Origin: Pseudomonas fluorescens
GTDB lineage: Bacteria; Pseudomonadota; Gammaproteobacteria; Pseudomonadales; Pseudomonadaceae
DNA: 64,000 nt
Direction: 5' to 3'
Assembly (NCBI RefSeq): GCF_000802965.1
Contig: NZ_JSAK01000027.1
Location: forward strand, 188,051 to 252,050
In this document: piece by piece, positions 34,668-44,049 of the stretch
Layout of the letters: each line of letters opens with the position of its first letter
Numbering within the stretch: the stretch's first letter is position 1
Position numbers and translations under genes: made by a program
Notes under the pieces: generated by a model
What the model saw: the letters and a program-made list of their open reading frames with translations, nothing else
Database searches by the model: none
What the model was told of the DNA's origin: nothing

Positions 34668-35531
34668 TTAACGCTCACCCTCCTGCACCTGCACGCTCGC
34701 CGTCATCCCCGCACTCAAGTTCAACCCTTGCGGCACCTTGTCGAGTTTGATCCGCACCGGAATCCGCTGTGCCAGCCTCACCCAGTTGAACGTCGGCTCC
34801 ACTTCCGCCAACAACTGGCCATCCGGCGTGGTGTTGCGGTCGGTAATCCCGCGGCTGATGCTTTCAACGTGTCCTTGCAACGCCTCGCCGGCGCTCATCA
34901 ACCAGACTTTCACCGGTTCGCCGACGCGAATCCGCGGCAGTTTGGTTTCTTCGAAGTACGCCTGCACATAGAAGGTCGAATCGTCGATCAAGGCCATCAC
35001 CGATTGCCCGGCATTCACGTAATTGCCTTGAGCCAGGCGCAGGTTGGTGATGTGCCCGTTGCGCGGGGCGTGGACCTGACTGCGGGCCAGGTTGATCTCC
35101 GCGGCCTTCACTTCGGCCTGGGCCTCGCGCAATTCGCCACGGGCGATGCCGGCGTTGATCTGTGCGTTTTCCCGCAACTCGGCACTGATCGCCTGCGGCC
35201 CGAGACTGGCGCGACGACTGGCTTCGCGCTCGCGCAGATTGAGCTGCTGCTGACGGGTCTGCACCACCGCCTGGGCCTTTTCCAGCGCTGCTTCGAAACG
35301 GTCGCGGTCGATGCTCAGCAGCAGATCGCCAGCCTTGACCTCTTGGTTGTCGTAAGCCTTGAGCTCACGCACCCAACCCGACACATCCGGAGAAATCACC
35401 ACCACATCGGCGCGAATGCGCGCGTCGCGGGTCCAGGGGGTCAGCATGTAGTACTGCCACAAATGGAAACCAGCAAAAATCGCCACCGCCACCAGGCACA
35501 GGGTTACCGCGACACGTACGGGGGTACGCAT
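34668..35531 (-). CDS. HlyD-family periplasmic adaptor (AaeA/EmrA-like)
   Basis: A 287-aa membrane-fusion protein with a single N-terminal helix (residues 7-26), then a barrel-sandwich segment DVSGWVRELKAYDNQEVKAGDLLLSID near 50, a helical hairpin (about 75-145) and LAQGNYVNAGQSVMALID. With the DUF1656 and FUSC genes upstream it forms an AaeXAB-like pump for aromatic acids or similar compounds. The start at 35531 gives the proper N-terminal helix, with AAAGGAG just upstream. Substrate unknown. Confidence 0.9.
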   Translation of the reverse strand: MRTPVRVAVTLCLVAVAIFAGFHLWQYYMLTPWTRDARIRADVVVISPDVSGWVRELKAYDNQEVKAGDLLLSIDRDRFEAALEKAQAVVQTRQQQLNLREREASRRASLGPQAISAELRENAQINAGIARGELREAQAEVKAAEINLARSQVHAPRNGHITNLRLAQGNYVNAGQSVMALIDDSTFYVQAYFEETKLPRIRVGEPVKVWLMSAGEALQGHVESISRGITDRNTTPDGQLLAEVEPTFNWVRLAQRIPVRIKLDKVPQGLNLSAGMTASVQVQEGER

Positions 35532-35542
35532 GTTCAACTCCT

Positions 35543-35749
35543 TTATAAAGGTCCGAGGACGACGGTGATCACGGTCAATACACAGACGTACAAGGCGCAA
35601 TCGAATAATGCTTCATGCCAGATCCAGCGGCTCACCGGTGTCAGTCGCAACAACAGGCGCAAGGCCCCGGTCACCAGCAGCGCCAGCACTACATAAATCA
35701 GGAACGGGCTGAGCAGCACGCCGCCCACCGACCATTCACGCAAGCCCAT
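35543..35749 (-). CDS. DUF1656 small membrane protein (AaeX-like)
   Basis: A 68-aa protein with two transmembrane segments (about residues 10-30 and 47-65), the DUF1656 component of FUSC-type exporters. Its start overlaps the FUSC gene stop by 14 bp, and it ends 11 bp before the HlyD gene, so the three are one transcription unit. Confidence 0.88.
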   Translation of the reverse strand: MGLREWSVGGVLLSPFLIYVVLALLVTGALRLLLRLTPVSRWIWHEALFDCALYVCVLTVITVVLGPL

Positions 35750-37724
35750 GCACTTCCTCCTGCTGGCGGCACCAGGCACGCCAACTGTTTTGCAATTGCA
35801 GCACCGCACCTTGAGCCAGCTTCACCGCGTCGCTGGGGGGCAAGGCGTACAAGGTTTGCAGCAACGCTTCGCTCGGCTCGGCCAAGGCCTCGGCACGATT
35901 GCCGGCCGGGCCTTGGCGCAGGACATTTTCCAGATCGTCGAGATAACGCTGTTGCTGCGCCGAGACCGGTGCTTGCGCCACCGCCAGACTCAAGCGCAGG
36001 TGCAGCAGTTCGTCGCCGATATCCAGGCCGAGCAAACCGTCGTCCCAACGACTGCGTGCCGGCTCCGGCAGTTCCGGATAGTGACGCGCCAGTTGCAGCA
36101 AACGGTCGGCCATGCGCCCGCCGAACCAGCTTTCAGCGCCAGCGAGGTTGCGTCGGGTCAGGCGCACCAGATCATCAAGGGTCGCCACCAACAAACGTCG
36201 GCCTTGCCAGGCCGGGTTGCGCAGGATCAGCAAATGGAACGCCAGCACCGCCGCGCCGACTCCGACCACCATGGCTTGCGCGCTGTTGAAGAACGTCGCG
36301 ACACCGAACTGCATCTGGTTCAACGGCGCGACCAACACAATGAAATGCAGACAAAATGAAGTGGCCGTGGCGCCGATCTCCGGCTTGGCCATGCCCAGCG
36401 CGCCGAAAAACAACGGGACGCCCATGCCCATACAGAGCATCGCGAAACTGCTCCATTGCGGCAGCAGAATCTGCCCGACAATAAATGCCGCCGGAATGGC
36501 CAGAAAAATACCCTGCATAAAACTCATGCCGATCTGCGCGCCGTTCTCACGGCTGGCAAACAGGCTGCACACCACGCAGGTCAACACCAGCGCACCGGCG
36601 GCGGCGGGCCAGGCGGTTGCCAGCCAAAAGCACGACACCACCAAAAAGGCCAGGGCGCTGCGGGCGCCGAAAACCAGGGCCAACGACAGGTCGCGGTGCG
36701 GTGTCAGGGTTCTCGGCGGGACCACTGCATCATGGCCCTCCTCCACCGCTTTCAACGCGGCGTTCGCCGCCATGGCGGTGTCCATCAACAACGTGAAGCG
36801 GACCAGGCAATAACTCTGTGCGGAACTGATTTTCGGGTCATGGGAGGCACTGAGCAAACGCGGGCGCAACGCTTGCAGGGTCGCGGGATCTGCGCTGTTC
36901 AACGCCTCCTGAACCTCGTTCATCCATGGCAGCAATTGCGCAGATTCTTGCGGCTCCAACTGCTTCCACTGCCGACGCACCGAACGGGCAATACGCAGCA
37001 GCATTAACAGTTTTTGACTCAAGCCACTGATGGCCCGCGCCCGTTGCCGGCCACGGCCGCCTTCGAACCAGGCGTGTTCACGCTGGGCGTCCACCGCGAC
37101 GATTCTGCCGAGGATTTCCAACAGACCTTTACGTGCCTGTCCATCGCCGGCCAGGGTCGCCCGCGCAGCATTGAACCCGCTTTGCCAGGCAGCCTTGGCC
37201 TGATCCGCCAATTGACGTTCGACCCGCAGCGGCCAGAGCAAGGCACTGCTGGCGGTGGCGCAGATAATGCCCAGGGAGATTTCCGTGCAACGCGCCACGG
37301 CCTGATCGAACACGGTCAGCGGATGATTGATAGCCGGCAAGGCAATGATCGCCACCGTGTAACCGGCCAACACAAATGAATAGGACCAGGCACTGCGCAA
37401 CAGGGTCGAACTGGCCGTGCACAGCCCTAGCCATAGCGCCAGGGCCAACAGGAACAGCCAGGGTGTCTGGGCAAATACGCCCATGAACACCACCGACATG
37501 ATCGTCCCGACCAATGTGCCCAACAGCCGCGCCAGCCCCTTTTGCAGGACCATCCCGGACAACGGCTGGGCAACGATGAAGGCCGTCATCAACGCCCAGG
37601 CCGGTTGCTCCAGGCCCCAGCGCAACGCAAGCCACAGCGCCACGCCCCCGCCGATCAGGGTCTTGATCGCGAATTGCACGGCACGGAGGTCAGGCGCGAA
37701 CAAAGCCAGCAGGGTGATAGGCAC
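35736..37724 (-). CDS. FUSC-family inner-membrane exporter (AaeB-like)
   Basis: A 662-aa protein with two blocks of about five helices (residues 10-165 and 350-500), each followed by a cytoplasmic region, the duplicated architecture of AaeB/FUSC proteins. The start MPITLLALFAPDLRAVQFAIKT is typical. It is the transporter of the tripartite FUSC-DUF1656-HlyD unit. The E. coli homologue exports p-hydroxybenzoate; substrate here is unknown. No LysR regulator lies next to it, unlike E. coli. Confidence 0.92.
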   Translation of the reverse strand: MPITLLALFAPDLRAVQFAIKTLIGGGVALWLALRWGLEQPAWALMTAFIVAQPLSGMVLQKGLARLLGTLVGTIMSVVFMGVFAQTPWLFLLALALWLGLCTASSTLLRSAWSYSFVLAGYTVAIIALPAINHPLTVFDQAVARCTEISLGIICATASSALLWPLRVERQLADQAKAAWQSGFNAARATLAGDGQARKGLLEILGRIVAVDAQREHAWFEGGRGRQRARAISGLSQKLLMLLRIARSVRRQWKQLEPQESAQLLPWMNEVQEALNSADPATLQALRPRLLSASHDPKISSAQSYCLVRFTLLMDTAMAANAALKAVEEGHDAVVPPRTLTPHRDLSLALVFGARSALAFLVVSCFWLATAWPAAAGALVLTCVVCSLFASRENGAQIGMSFMQGIFLAIPAAFIVGQILLPQWSSFAMLCMGMGVPLFFGALGMAKPEIGATATSFCLHFIVLVAPLNQMQFGVATFFNSAQAMVVGVGAAVLAFHLLILRNPAWQGRRLLVATLDDLVRLTRRNLAGAESWFGGRMADRLLQLARHYPELPEPARSRWDDGLLGLDIGDELLHLRLSLAVAQAPVSAQQQRYLDDLENVLRQGPAGNRAEALAEPSEALLQTLYALPPSDAVKLAQGAVLQLQNSWRAWCRQQEEVHGLA

Positions 37725-37795
37725 GAAATGAACTCTTGAAAGGATGGTTTAACGATAGACGGCTTCTCCACCGGACCGTCAAAAAACGCGGATTC

Positions 37796-37887
37796 TGTAG
37801 GAGCTGCCGAAGGCTGCGATCTTTTTATCTTGCTCTTCAGCGGACTCAAAGCCGCCAAAAGATCGCAGCCTTCGGCAGCTCCTACAA
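37796..37887. repeat. inverted repeat (TGTAGGAGCTGCCGAAGGCTGCGATC type REP)
   Basis: TGTAGGAGCTGCCGAAGGCT GCGATCTTTT and its exact inverted copy, spaced by about 30 bp. The same family appears at 40880, 52660 and 56277. Confidence 0.85.
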
Positions 37888-37914
37888 GGGGTTTCGCAAC
37901 GATAAACACTAGGC

Positions 37915-37947
37915 ACAAAAAAACGCCAGGCTGGCTGGCGTTTTTGA
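37915..37947 (-). terminator. intrinsic terminator of the DUF2383 gene
   Basis: AAAAAAACGCCAG-GCTGG-CTGGCGTTTTTG: a 7-bp stem flanked by A and T runs, just downstream of the minus-strand stop at 37962. Confidence 0.85.
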
Positions 37948-37961
37948 CAGCTTACGAACGC

Positions 37962-38429
37962 TTACGAGCGTGCGCGAGCCTGGTTACGCAGGGCTTTCAC
38001 CTGATCGTGATTGCGTTGCACGCCGTGGTACTGACGCTCAACGATGTCACGAATGCCCACCAGGTTGTGCTTGTTGATTTTTTCCATGGCTTCCCGATAA
38101 GCCTTCAGCGCATGGTCTTCACCACGCTCGGCTTCGTTCAGCACAGCCTCTTCGTCTTTGCCGGTAAACATCGCCTTCACGTCGACCCAGCGACGGTGCA
38201 AATCACCGCTGACACTGGTGGAAGTTTCCGGATCGCCACCCATCGAACGTACGGCGCTCTGCAATTCGGCAGCAGCACTTGCGCAATCCGCCGAGCGTTG
38301 CACGAACAGGGTTTTCAGTTCAGGGTGCTTGATGTCTTCAGCGCAAGTCTTGAACCCTTCCTGACCGTCCTTACTGGTTTCAATCAGGTCATTGAGTACA
38401 GAGATGGCTTCTTTATTCATGTCGGTCAT
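37962..38429 (-). CDS. PA2169-family four-helix-bundle protein (DUF2383)
   Basis: A 155-aa all-helical ferritin-like protein (MTDMNKEAISVLNDLIETSKDG start, RSADCASAAAELQSAVRSMGG, ERGEDHALKAYREAMEK). DUF2383 proteins of this type in Pseudomonas are linked to stress and biofilm conditions; the function is not established. An AT-rich palindrome GTTATT-TTTC-AATAAC lies upstream at 38508-38523. Confidence 0.87.
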   Translation of the reverse strand: MTDMNKEAISVLNDLIETSKDGQEGFKTCAEDIKHPELKTLFVQRSADCASAAAELQSAVRSMGGDPETSTSVSGDLHRRWVDVKAMFTGKDEEAVLNEAERGEDHALKAYREAMEKINKHNLVGIRDIVERQYHGVQRNHDQVKALRNQARARS

Positions 38430-38632
38430 TTTTCAATTCCTTGCGGTTGATGAAAGATGCAATAGGTATTGCACTCGTCATGCCAGCCTGGAACTGAATA
38501 GTAATTCGTTATTTTTCAATAACTTAGTATTTAGATGAAAATCTGTATCCGTTTTATTTGCATGATCTGTCATTTGGCCTGCATGCAGAATGCCTGTATT
38601 TTCCAGATTGATTGAATCAAGACGACCGATTG

Positions 38633-38869
38633 ATGAACCCTGAAAAGCTCGAACTGCTGATTACCCGCCAGATGCCCTTTGGCAAGTACAAGGGGCGAAT
38701 CATCGCCGACCTGCCCGGCCCCTACCTCAACTGGTTCGCCCGTGAAGGCTTTCCCCATGGCGAACTGGGTGGACTGCTGGCCCTGATGCAGGAAATCGAT
38801 CATAACGGCTTGTCGGAATTGCTCGAACCTTTGCGCGCCAAACATGGCAAACCTGCGCCCCGTCACTGA
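38633..38869 (+). CDS. DUF3820 family protein
   Basis: A 78-aa protein with the DUF3820 signature MPFGKYKGRIIADLPGPYLNWFAREGFP at residues 14-41, shared with small nuclease-associated proteins of unknown role. The start at 38633 (MNPEKLELLITRQ) follows a TTGATG stretch. It ends 24 bp before the aminotransferase gene and is probably co-transcribed with it. Confidence 0.82.
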   Translation: MNPEKLELLITRQMPFGKYKGRIIADLPGPYLNWFAREGFPHGELGGLLALMQEIDHNGLSELLEPLRAKHGKPAPRH

Positions 38870-38893
38870 AATCGCCCACTCATCGAGTACCTC

Positions 38894-40075
38894 ATGCCCG
38901 ATAACACCCGCCGCGCCCGTGATGAAGATTTTTGGCAAACCTTTGCCGACCGCTACGATGTAGAGCCCGGCCCGGTGAACCTGGAGAACGGCTACTTCGG
39001 GCGCATGTCGCGCACGGTGGTCGAGGAATATCATCGCAACATCGAGCTGATCAACCGCAATAATTCGGTCTATGTACGCCAGCGTTTCGAACAGGGCGAG
39101 GGCCAGAAGATCAGCGCACAAGTGGCGGGGTTGATTGGCGTAGCCGCAGAAAGCGTCGCCCTTACCGGCAACGCAACCGCCGGTTTGCAAGCGTTGATCC
39201 GCAATTACAACCGCTTGCAGCCCGGCGATCAGGTGTTGTTCTGCGATCTGGAGTACGACACGGTCAAGGGCGCGATGCGTTGGCTCGGACGCAACCGCGG
39301 CGTCGAAGTGATCGAGATCGAGCATCAACACCCCGCCAGTTTCGACAGCTTGCTGGCCACCTACCGTGAGGCCTTCACGCGCTATCCGCGACTCAAGTTG
39401 ATGGCCCTGACCCACGTCACCCACCGCACTGGCCTGGTGATGCCAGTCCAGGCGATTGCAGCCGCCGCCAGGGAACACGGTATCGACGTCATCCTCGACG
39501 GCGCCCATGCGCTGGGTCAGTTGGAATTCGATCTCAAAGAGCTGGGCATCGACTTCGCTGCCTACAACCTGCACAAGTGGATCGGCGCGCCGCTGACGTT
39601 GGGCTTCATGTACATCGCCCCAGAACGCCTGGACGATATCGACCCGGACATGGGCGAAGTGCATTTCCCGGTCACCGACATCCGCGCCCGCACGCCCTAC
39701 AGCACACCGAACATTCCAGCGCTGATGACCCTGCCGCTGGTTATCGAGGAGCATCACGCGATGGGCGGTTCCGCCGCCAAGGCTGCGCGACTCAACTACT
39801 TGCGCAACCTGTGGGTTAGGCCGGTACGCGAGCTGCCGGGTATCGAAGTCATGACGCCGGATGACCCACGGCTGTATTGCGGCATCACGTCGATGCGCTT
39901 TACCGCTCATGCCGACCAACAGCCGATGGTCGAACGGCTGCTCAACGATTACAACCTGTTCACCGTGGTGCGCAGCGGCGCGGCCGCCGGTCCGTGCATC
40001 CGCATCACGCCGGGGCTGACCACCACTGCTGCTGACATGAGTCGGTTGACCAAGGCGCTGACCGAACTGAATTGA
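38894..40075 (+). CDS. class V aminotransferase (isopenicillin-N-epimerase-like)
   Basis: A 393-aa fold-type I PLP enzyme. The cofactor-binding Asp is in DVILDGAHALGQLEFD near residue 203 and the Schiff-base lysine in AYNLHKWIGAPLTLGF near 225. The N-terminal part (VNLENGYFGRMSRTVVEEYH) matches the isopenicillin N epimerase/CsdA-like subgroup. The substrate is unknown. It ends 2 bp before the stop of the convergent dioxygenase gene. Confidence 0.85.
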   Translation: MPDNTRRARDEDFWQTFADRYDVEPGPVNLENGYFGRMSRTVVEEYHRNIELINRNNSVYVRQRFEQGEGQKISAQVAGLIGVAAESVALTGNATAGLQALIRNYNRLQPGDQVLFCDLEYDTVKGAMRWLGRNRGVEVIEIEHQHPASFDSLLATYREAFTRYPRLKLMALTHVTHRTGLVMPVQAIAAAAREHGIDVILDGAHALGQLEFDLKELGIDFAAYNLHKWIGAPLTLGFMYIAPERLDDIDPDMGEVHFPVTDIRARTPYSTPNIPALMTLPLVIEEHHAMGGSAAKAARLNYLRNLWVRPVRELPGIEVMTPDDPRLYCGITSMRFTAHADQQPMVERLLNDYNLFTVVRSGAAAGPCIRITPGLTTTAADMSRLTKALTELN

Positions 40076-40077
40076 GG

Positions 40078-40794
40078 TCACACGGTGTACTTGTCGAAGT
40101 CCTCGGGCCTGATTTGTGTCGACACCGCAAAGGTGTCGATGCCGATCGTGATTTGCCCGAAGAAGCCGTCTTCATTAGAGTCGCGGCCGAGGGTATGGAT
40201 GTTCAGGGTCGACGCTTCGCCGCCCATGTTTTGATAAAAAAAGTCCTGATCGTTACTCAGTGGCGCGATGGCCCGACGGCAATACTCCGGGGCATTAAGC
40301 ACTGAACGCGCGGCCACTTCGGGAAAGTACAACTGACCGACCCACGCCACGTGACGCTCTTGCAGATAGTTGTTGCCACTGGTGATGCGAACGGCGACAT
40401 GAATGTGCAAGGCTCGCCCGGCATAAAACCCTGGGCAGATCGTGGTAAACCGGGCGACGCCGTGTTTATCGGTGAATTGCCCGCCGCGCAGGTAGGTGTC
40501 GTCATCGGTACGCGGGATAGCGCCGATGTCTCCCGTGTCGACTTCCAGGTCCGGGTTGATCTTGCTCCAGCCCGAGTACGCGCCGCGTGCATTGCAGTGC
40601 CAGATGTCCACCAGCGCATCGGTGACCGGTTGCGCGGTCATGGCATCGACGATCTTCAGACGCAGCACCAACGGCATGCCGTCGACACCTTCGCTGATGT
40701 TTCTTCTGATGAGTTTCGGATTACGAAAATACGGGCCGGCGATTTGCTCGGGTGACAGCAGATAAACGGGTGCTGCTGAGGTGTAGTCGTCCAT
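40078..40794 (-). CDS. intradiol ring-cleavage dioxygenase family protein
   Basis: A 238-aa protein of the protocatechuate/catechol dioxygenase fold. LVDIWHCNARGAYSGW near residue 62 is the conserved core strand with the first Tyr ligand, and GRALHIHVAV near 129 supplies the two His ligands of the Fe(III) site. The start at 40794 (MDDYTSAAPVYLLSPEQIAGPYF) fits. It stands alone, without other aromatic-catabolism genes, so its substrate cannot be inferred. Confidence 0.83.
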   Translation of the reverse strand: MDDYTSAAPVYLLSPEQIAGPYFRNPKLIRRNISEGVDGMPLVLRLKIVDAMTAQPVTDALVDIWHCNARGAYSGWSKINPDLEVDTGDIGAIPRTDDDTYLRGGQFTDKHGVARFTTICPGFYAGRALHIHVAVRITSGNNYLQERHVAWVGQLYFPEVAARSVLNAPEYCRRAIAPLSNDQDFFYQNMGGEASTLNIHTLGRDSNEDGFFGQITIGIDTFAVSTQIRPEDFDKYTV

Positions 40795-40879
40795 GACGTT
40801 CTCTCTTCCATAAGATGAACGCAGGCTAGCACTGGGTGAATGTCGGAATGCGGTAACTATGTATCGCGTGATGTCTTTG

Positions 40880-40960
40880 TGTAGGAACTGCCAAAGGCTG
40901 CGATCTTTGTTTTTTAAGATCAAGATCAAAAGATCGCAGCCTGCGGCAGCTCCCACAGGT
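40880..40960. repeat. inverted REP pair (TGTAGGAACTGCCAAAGGCTGCGATC type)
   Basis: An imperfect left copy and the right copy GATCGCAGCCTGCGGCAGCT in inverted orientation, between the dioxygenase start and the eda terminator. Confidence 0.8.
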
Positions 40961-40971
40961 TTTTTTTGCGG

Positions 40972-41006
40972 CCAAAAAAAAACGGTGCACCGACCAAGCG
41001 CACCGT
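40972..41006 (-). terminator. intrinsic terminator of the zwf-pgl-eda operon
   Basis: On the minus strand ACGGTGC...GCACCGT (7-bp stem) is followed by a run of nine T, 41 bp after the eda stop. Confidence 0.88.
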
Positions 41007-41046
41007 AAAGCCGTAGAACACACAACGAAGTGTCAGGTAAAGCAGA

Positions 41047-41712
41047 TCAGTCCAACAGCGCCAAAGCCTCGGCGGTGCATTCCTGAATGCGGGCCCAGTC
41101 GCCGTTCTTGATCCACTCAGGATCAAGCATCCAGCTACCGCCCACGCACATGACGTTTTTCAGCGCCATGTAGCTCTTGATATTGGCCGGGCCAACGCCG
41201 CCGGTCGGGCAGAATTTCACTTCGCCGAACGGGCCACCCAGGGCCTTGATGGCCGCAACGCCGCCGCTGACTTCAGCCGGGAACAGTTTGAAGCGGCGAT
41301 AGCCCAGGCCATAGCCTTCCATGATGCCCGAAGCATTGCTGATGCCTGGCAACAGCGGGATCGGGCTGGCGACGCTGGCTTCCAGCAGATCACGGGTGAT
41401 GCCTGGCGTAACGATGAATTGCGAGCCCGCCGCTTCGGCCGCGGCCAGCATGTTGCGATCAAGCACGGTGCCGGCACCGGTCATCAGTTCTGGACGCTGC
41501 TCACGCAGAATCTGGATGGCCTTGAGGCCGAACTGCGAACGCAGGGTCACTTCCAGGGCGGTCAGGCCACCGGCAGCGAGGGCATCGGCCAGCGGCAGAA
41601 CGTCCTGCTCACGGGCGATGGTGATCACCGGCAGGATCCGCGCTTTCGCGCAGAGGCTGTCGATCAGGGCAACTTTATCCGCCATGGAAACGGTCGGGGA
41701 TGGGTTTGTCAT
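41047..41712 (-). CDS. eda: 2-dehydro-3-deoxy-phosphogluconate (KDPG) aldolase
   Basis: KDPG aldolase, 221 aa, which splits 2-keto-3-deoxy-6-phosphogluconate into pyruvate and glyceraldehyde-3-phosphate in the Entner-Doudoroff pathway. The catalytic residues are visible: LEVTLRS with E54, and the Schiff-base K142 in RRFKLFPAE, followed by FCPTGGV. The start at 41712 has AAGGAAC upstream; an in-frame ATG at 41739 would overlap pgl by 10 bp. It is the last gene of the hex operon. Confidence 0.95.
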   Translation of the reverse strand: MTNPSPTVSMADKVALIDSLCAKARILPVITIAREQDVLPLADALAAGGLTALEVTLRSQFGLKAIQILREQRPELMTGAGTVLDRNMLAAAEAAGSQFIVTPGITRDLLEASVASPIPLLPGISNASGIMEGYGLGYRRFKLFPAEVSGGVAAIKALGGPFGEVKFCPTGGVGPANIKSYMALKNVMCVGGSWMLDPEWIKNGDWARIQECTAEALALLD

Positions 41713-41729
41713 AGCGGCTGTTCCTTGGC

Positions 41730-42443
41730 TCATGGGCACCAGTAAATCTCTAACGTGGGTTGCAAAAACGCGCGAATCGGTAGCGCGGCGACGTCGTCAC
41801 CGGCCAGTGCGGTATCCAGGGTGGTCAGCTTGGACTGACCGGAAATCGACAGAACTTTATGTTTGGCCGAAGCCAGCAGCGCACGACTCATGGTCAGGCG
41901 CTGATGCGGCACGGTGGGCGCCAGCATCGGGTAGCAGCGACGGCTGCCGTCAGCCTTCAAGGCTTCGGCCAGGTTCGGGCTGCCGGGGAACAGCGACGCG
42001 GTGTGGCCGTCGTCCCCCATGCCCAGCACCAGCACGTCGATCACCGGCAACTCGGACAGCAAACGGTCGGCGTGCTCGGCGGCTTGTTCAAGGTTGGCGG
42101 TGGCGCTGTACAAGCTCAGGAACTGAGCCTTGGCCGCCGGGCCTTGCAACAGATATTTCTTCAGCAGGCCGGCATTGCTGTCGGCGTGCTCGACCGGCAC
42201 CCAGCGCTCATCGGCCAGGCTGACCACCACGTTCGACCAATCCAGCGGCTGTTTGGCCAGGTGCTGGAAAAAAGCCACCGGGCTACGACCACCGGACACC
42301 ACCAACGTCGCAGTGCCCTGGGCGTCAATGGCGTCGCCCAGGTGCTTGGCCACGTTGAGTGCCAGGCTTTCAGCCAGCAGCACCGGGCTCTTGAACGCAT
42401 GGGCGCTGACGCCCTGCGGCAGTTTCAAATCAGATATCGCCAT
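41730..42443 (-). CDS. pgl: 6-phosphogluconolactonase
   Basis: A 237-aa lactonase of the DevB/Pgl family, converting 6-phosphogluconolactone to 6-phosphogluconate. Motifs include LVVSGGRSPVAFFQHLA near 47, LADERWVPVEHADSN near 77 and LGMGDDGHTASLFPG near 139. Its start overlaps the zwf stop by 14 bp, so the two are coupled. Confidence 0.94.
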   Translation of the reverse strand: MAISDLKLPQGVSAHAFKSPVLLAESLALNVAKHLGDAIDAQGTATLVVSGGRSPVAFFQHLAKQPLDWSNVVVSLADERWVPVEHADSNAGLLKKYLLQGPAAKAQFLSLYSATANLEQAAEHADRLLSELPVIDVLVLGMGDDGHTASLFPGSPNLAEALKADGSRRCYPMLAPTVPHQRLTMSRALLASAKHKVLSISGQSKLTTLDTALAGDDVAALPIRAFLQPTLEIYWCP

Positions 42444-43899
42444 ACCACGACCTCCCGTCCCGCGTGATCAGAGCAATGGAGCTCATCGGCCCCCAGGACC
42501 CGGCCGCGTAGGGCTTGGGCGAGTCACCGGATTTTTTCCACCCGGCGATCAACTGGTCACACCACTTCCACGCGGCTTCGATTTCATCTTTACGGACAAA
42601 CAGGTTCTGATTGCCGCGCATCACTTCCAGCAACAACCGCTCGTAGGCATCGGGAATCCGTGCGCTGCGCCAGGTGTCGGAAAAATTCAGCTGCAATGGA
42701 CCGCTGCGCAGCTGCATGCCTTTATCCAGACCTTGTTCTTTGGTCATCACGCGCAAGGAAATGCCTTCGTCCGGTTGCAGGCGGATAATCAGCTTGTTGC
42801 TGATTTGCAGGCGCTGCTCGGGAGCGAAGATGTAGTGCGACGGTTCCTTGAAGTGGATGACGATCTGCGACAGTTTCTGCGGCATGCGCTTGCCGGTACG
42901 CAAGTAAAACGGCACGCCGGCCCAGCGCCAATTGCGGATGTCGGCACGCAGGGCGACGAAGGTTTCGGTGTCGCTCTGGGTGTTGGAGTTCGGTTCTTCC
43001 AGGTAGCCCGGCACTGCCTTGCCTTCGCTGTGCCCGGCGATGTATTGGCCGCGTACAACCTGAGTGGTCAGGCCTTCCGGGCTGATTGGCGCCAGTGCCT
43101 TGAGGACTTTGACTTTCTCGTCGCGGATGCTGTCGGCGGACAAGTCGGCCGGTGGGTCCATGGCGATCAGGCAGAGCAGTTGCAGCAAGTGATTCTGGAT
43201 CATGTCCCGCAGTTGGCCGGCCTTGTCGAAGTAGCCCCAGCGGCCTTCGATCCCGACCTTCTCGGCCACGGTGATTTCCACGTGGGAGATGTAATTCTGG
43301 TTCCACTGGGTTTCGAACAAGCTGTTGGCGAAACGCAGGGCGATCAGGTTCTGGACGGTTTCCTTGCCCAGATAATGGTCGATGCGATAGGTGCGGTTCT
43401 CCGGGAAGAACTGCGCCACGGCGTCATTCACTTTGCGCGAGGATTCGAGATCGGAACCGATCGGCTTTTCCAGTACCACGCGGGTGTTTTCCGCCAGGCC
43501 GACTTTCGCCAGGTTCTCGCAGATCGCGCCATAGACCGCTGCCGGCGTGGCGAAATAAGCGATGACCCGTTGCGCGCTGCCGGCCGCTTCGGCCAGGGCC
43601 ACATAGTCGTCGCCGTTGAGAAAATCGACGTGCAGATAGCTCAGGCGGGCCAGGAAACGCTCGACCACGGCTTCGTCCAGCTCTTTGGCACCGACGTAAC
43701 GGCGCAGCTCTTCGGCGATGAACGCCAGGTGCTGCTGCTCAGTGCCAGGTTCACGGGCCAGCGCGATGATCCGCGTGTCCTCGTGCAAGAGGTCTGCGCC
43801 ATCGAGTTGATAAAGGGCAGGAAACAGCTTGCGCAAGGCCAGATCGCCAAGGGCGCCGAACAAGGCGAAGGTGCACGGTTCAACCGTAATCGAAGGCAT
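42430..43899 (-). CDS. zwf: glucose-6-phosphate 1-dehydrogenase
   Basis: A 489-aa NADP-dependent dehydrogenase. The cofactor motif FALFGALGDLALRKLFPAL is at residues 11-29 and the substrate/active-site motif RIDHYLGKE at 172-180. It is the first gene of zwf-pgl-eda and divergent from hexR, the standard Pseudomonas arrangement. Expression should be repressed by HexR and relieved by KDPG; a candidate operator lies at 43965-43980. Confidence 0.96.
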   Translation of the reverse strand: MPSITVEPCTFALFGALGDLALRKLFPALYQLDGADLLHEDTRIIALAREPGTEQQHLAFIAEELRRYVGAKELDEAVVERFLARLSYLHVDFLNGDDYVALAEAAGSAQRVIAYFATPAAVYGAICENLAKVGLAENTRVVLEKPIGSDLESSRKVNDAVAQFFPENRTYRIDHYLGKETVQNLIALRFANSLFETQWNQNYISHVEITVAEKVGIEGRWGYFDKAGQLRDMIQNHLLQLLCLIAMDPPADLSADSIRDEKVKVLKALAPISPEGLTTQVVRGQYIAGHSEGKAVPGYLEEPNSNTQSDTETFVALRADIRNWRWAGVPFYLRTGKRMPQKLSQIVIHFKEPSHYIFAPEQRLQISNKLIIRLQPDEGISLRVMTKEQGLDKGMQLRSGPLQLNFSDTWRSARIPDAYERLLLEVMRGNQNLFVRKDEIEAAWKWCDQLIAGWKKSGDSPKPYAAGSWGPMSSIALITRDGRSWYGDI

Positions 43900-43964
43900 G
43901 ATGTTTGTTCTTTTATCAAGTTAAGCTACAAATACCTTTTTTCAAGGCATCACTCAAGGGAAAA

Positions 43965-43980
43965 TGTAGTAATAACCACA
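43965..43980. promoter_or_regulatory. candidate HexR operator
   Basis: TGTAGTAATAACCACA in the zwf-hexR gap fits the HexR-type partial palindrome TGTARTWWWATTACA at most positions. It lies 66 bp from the zwf start, where repression of zwf would be expected. Confidence 0.55.
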
Positions 43981-44049
43981 ACATTTTCGCAAAATACAGA
44001 TTCCGAGTGGTGGTCGGTCGGAGCCATCAGTAGGATAGGCCACCGTTAC

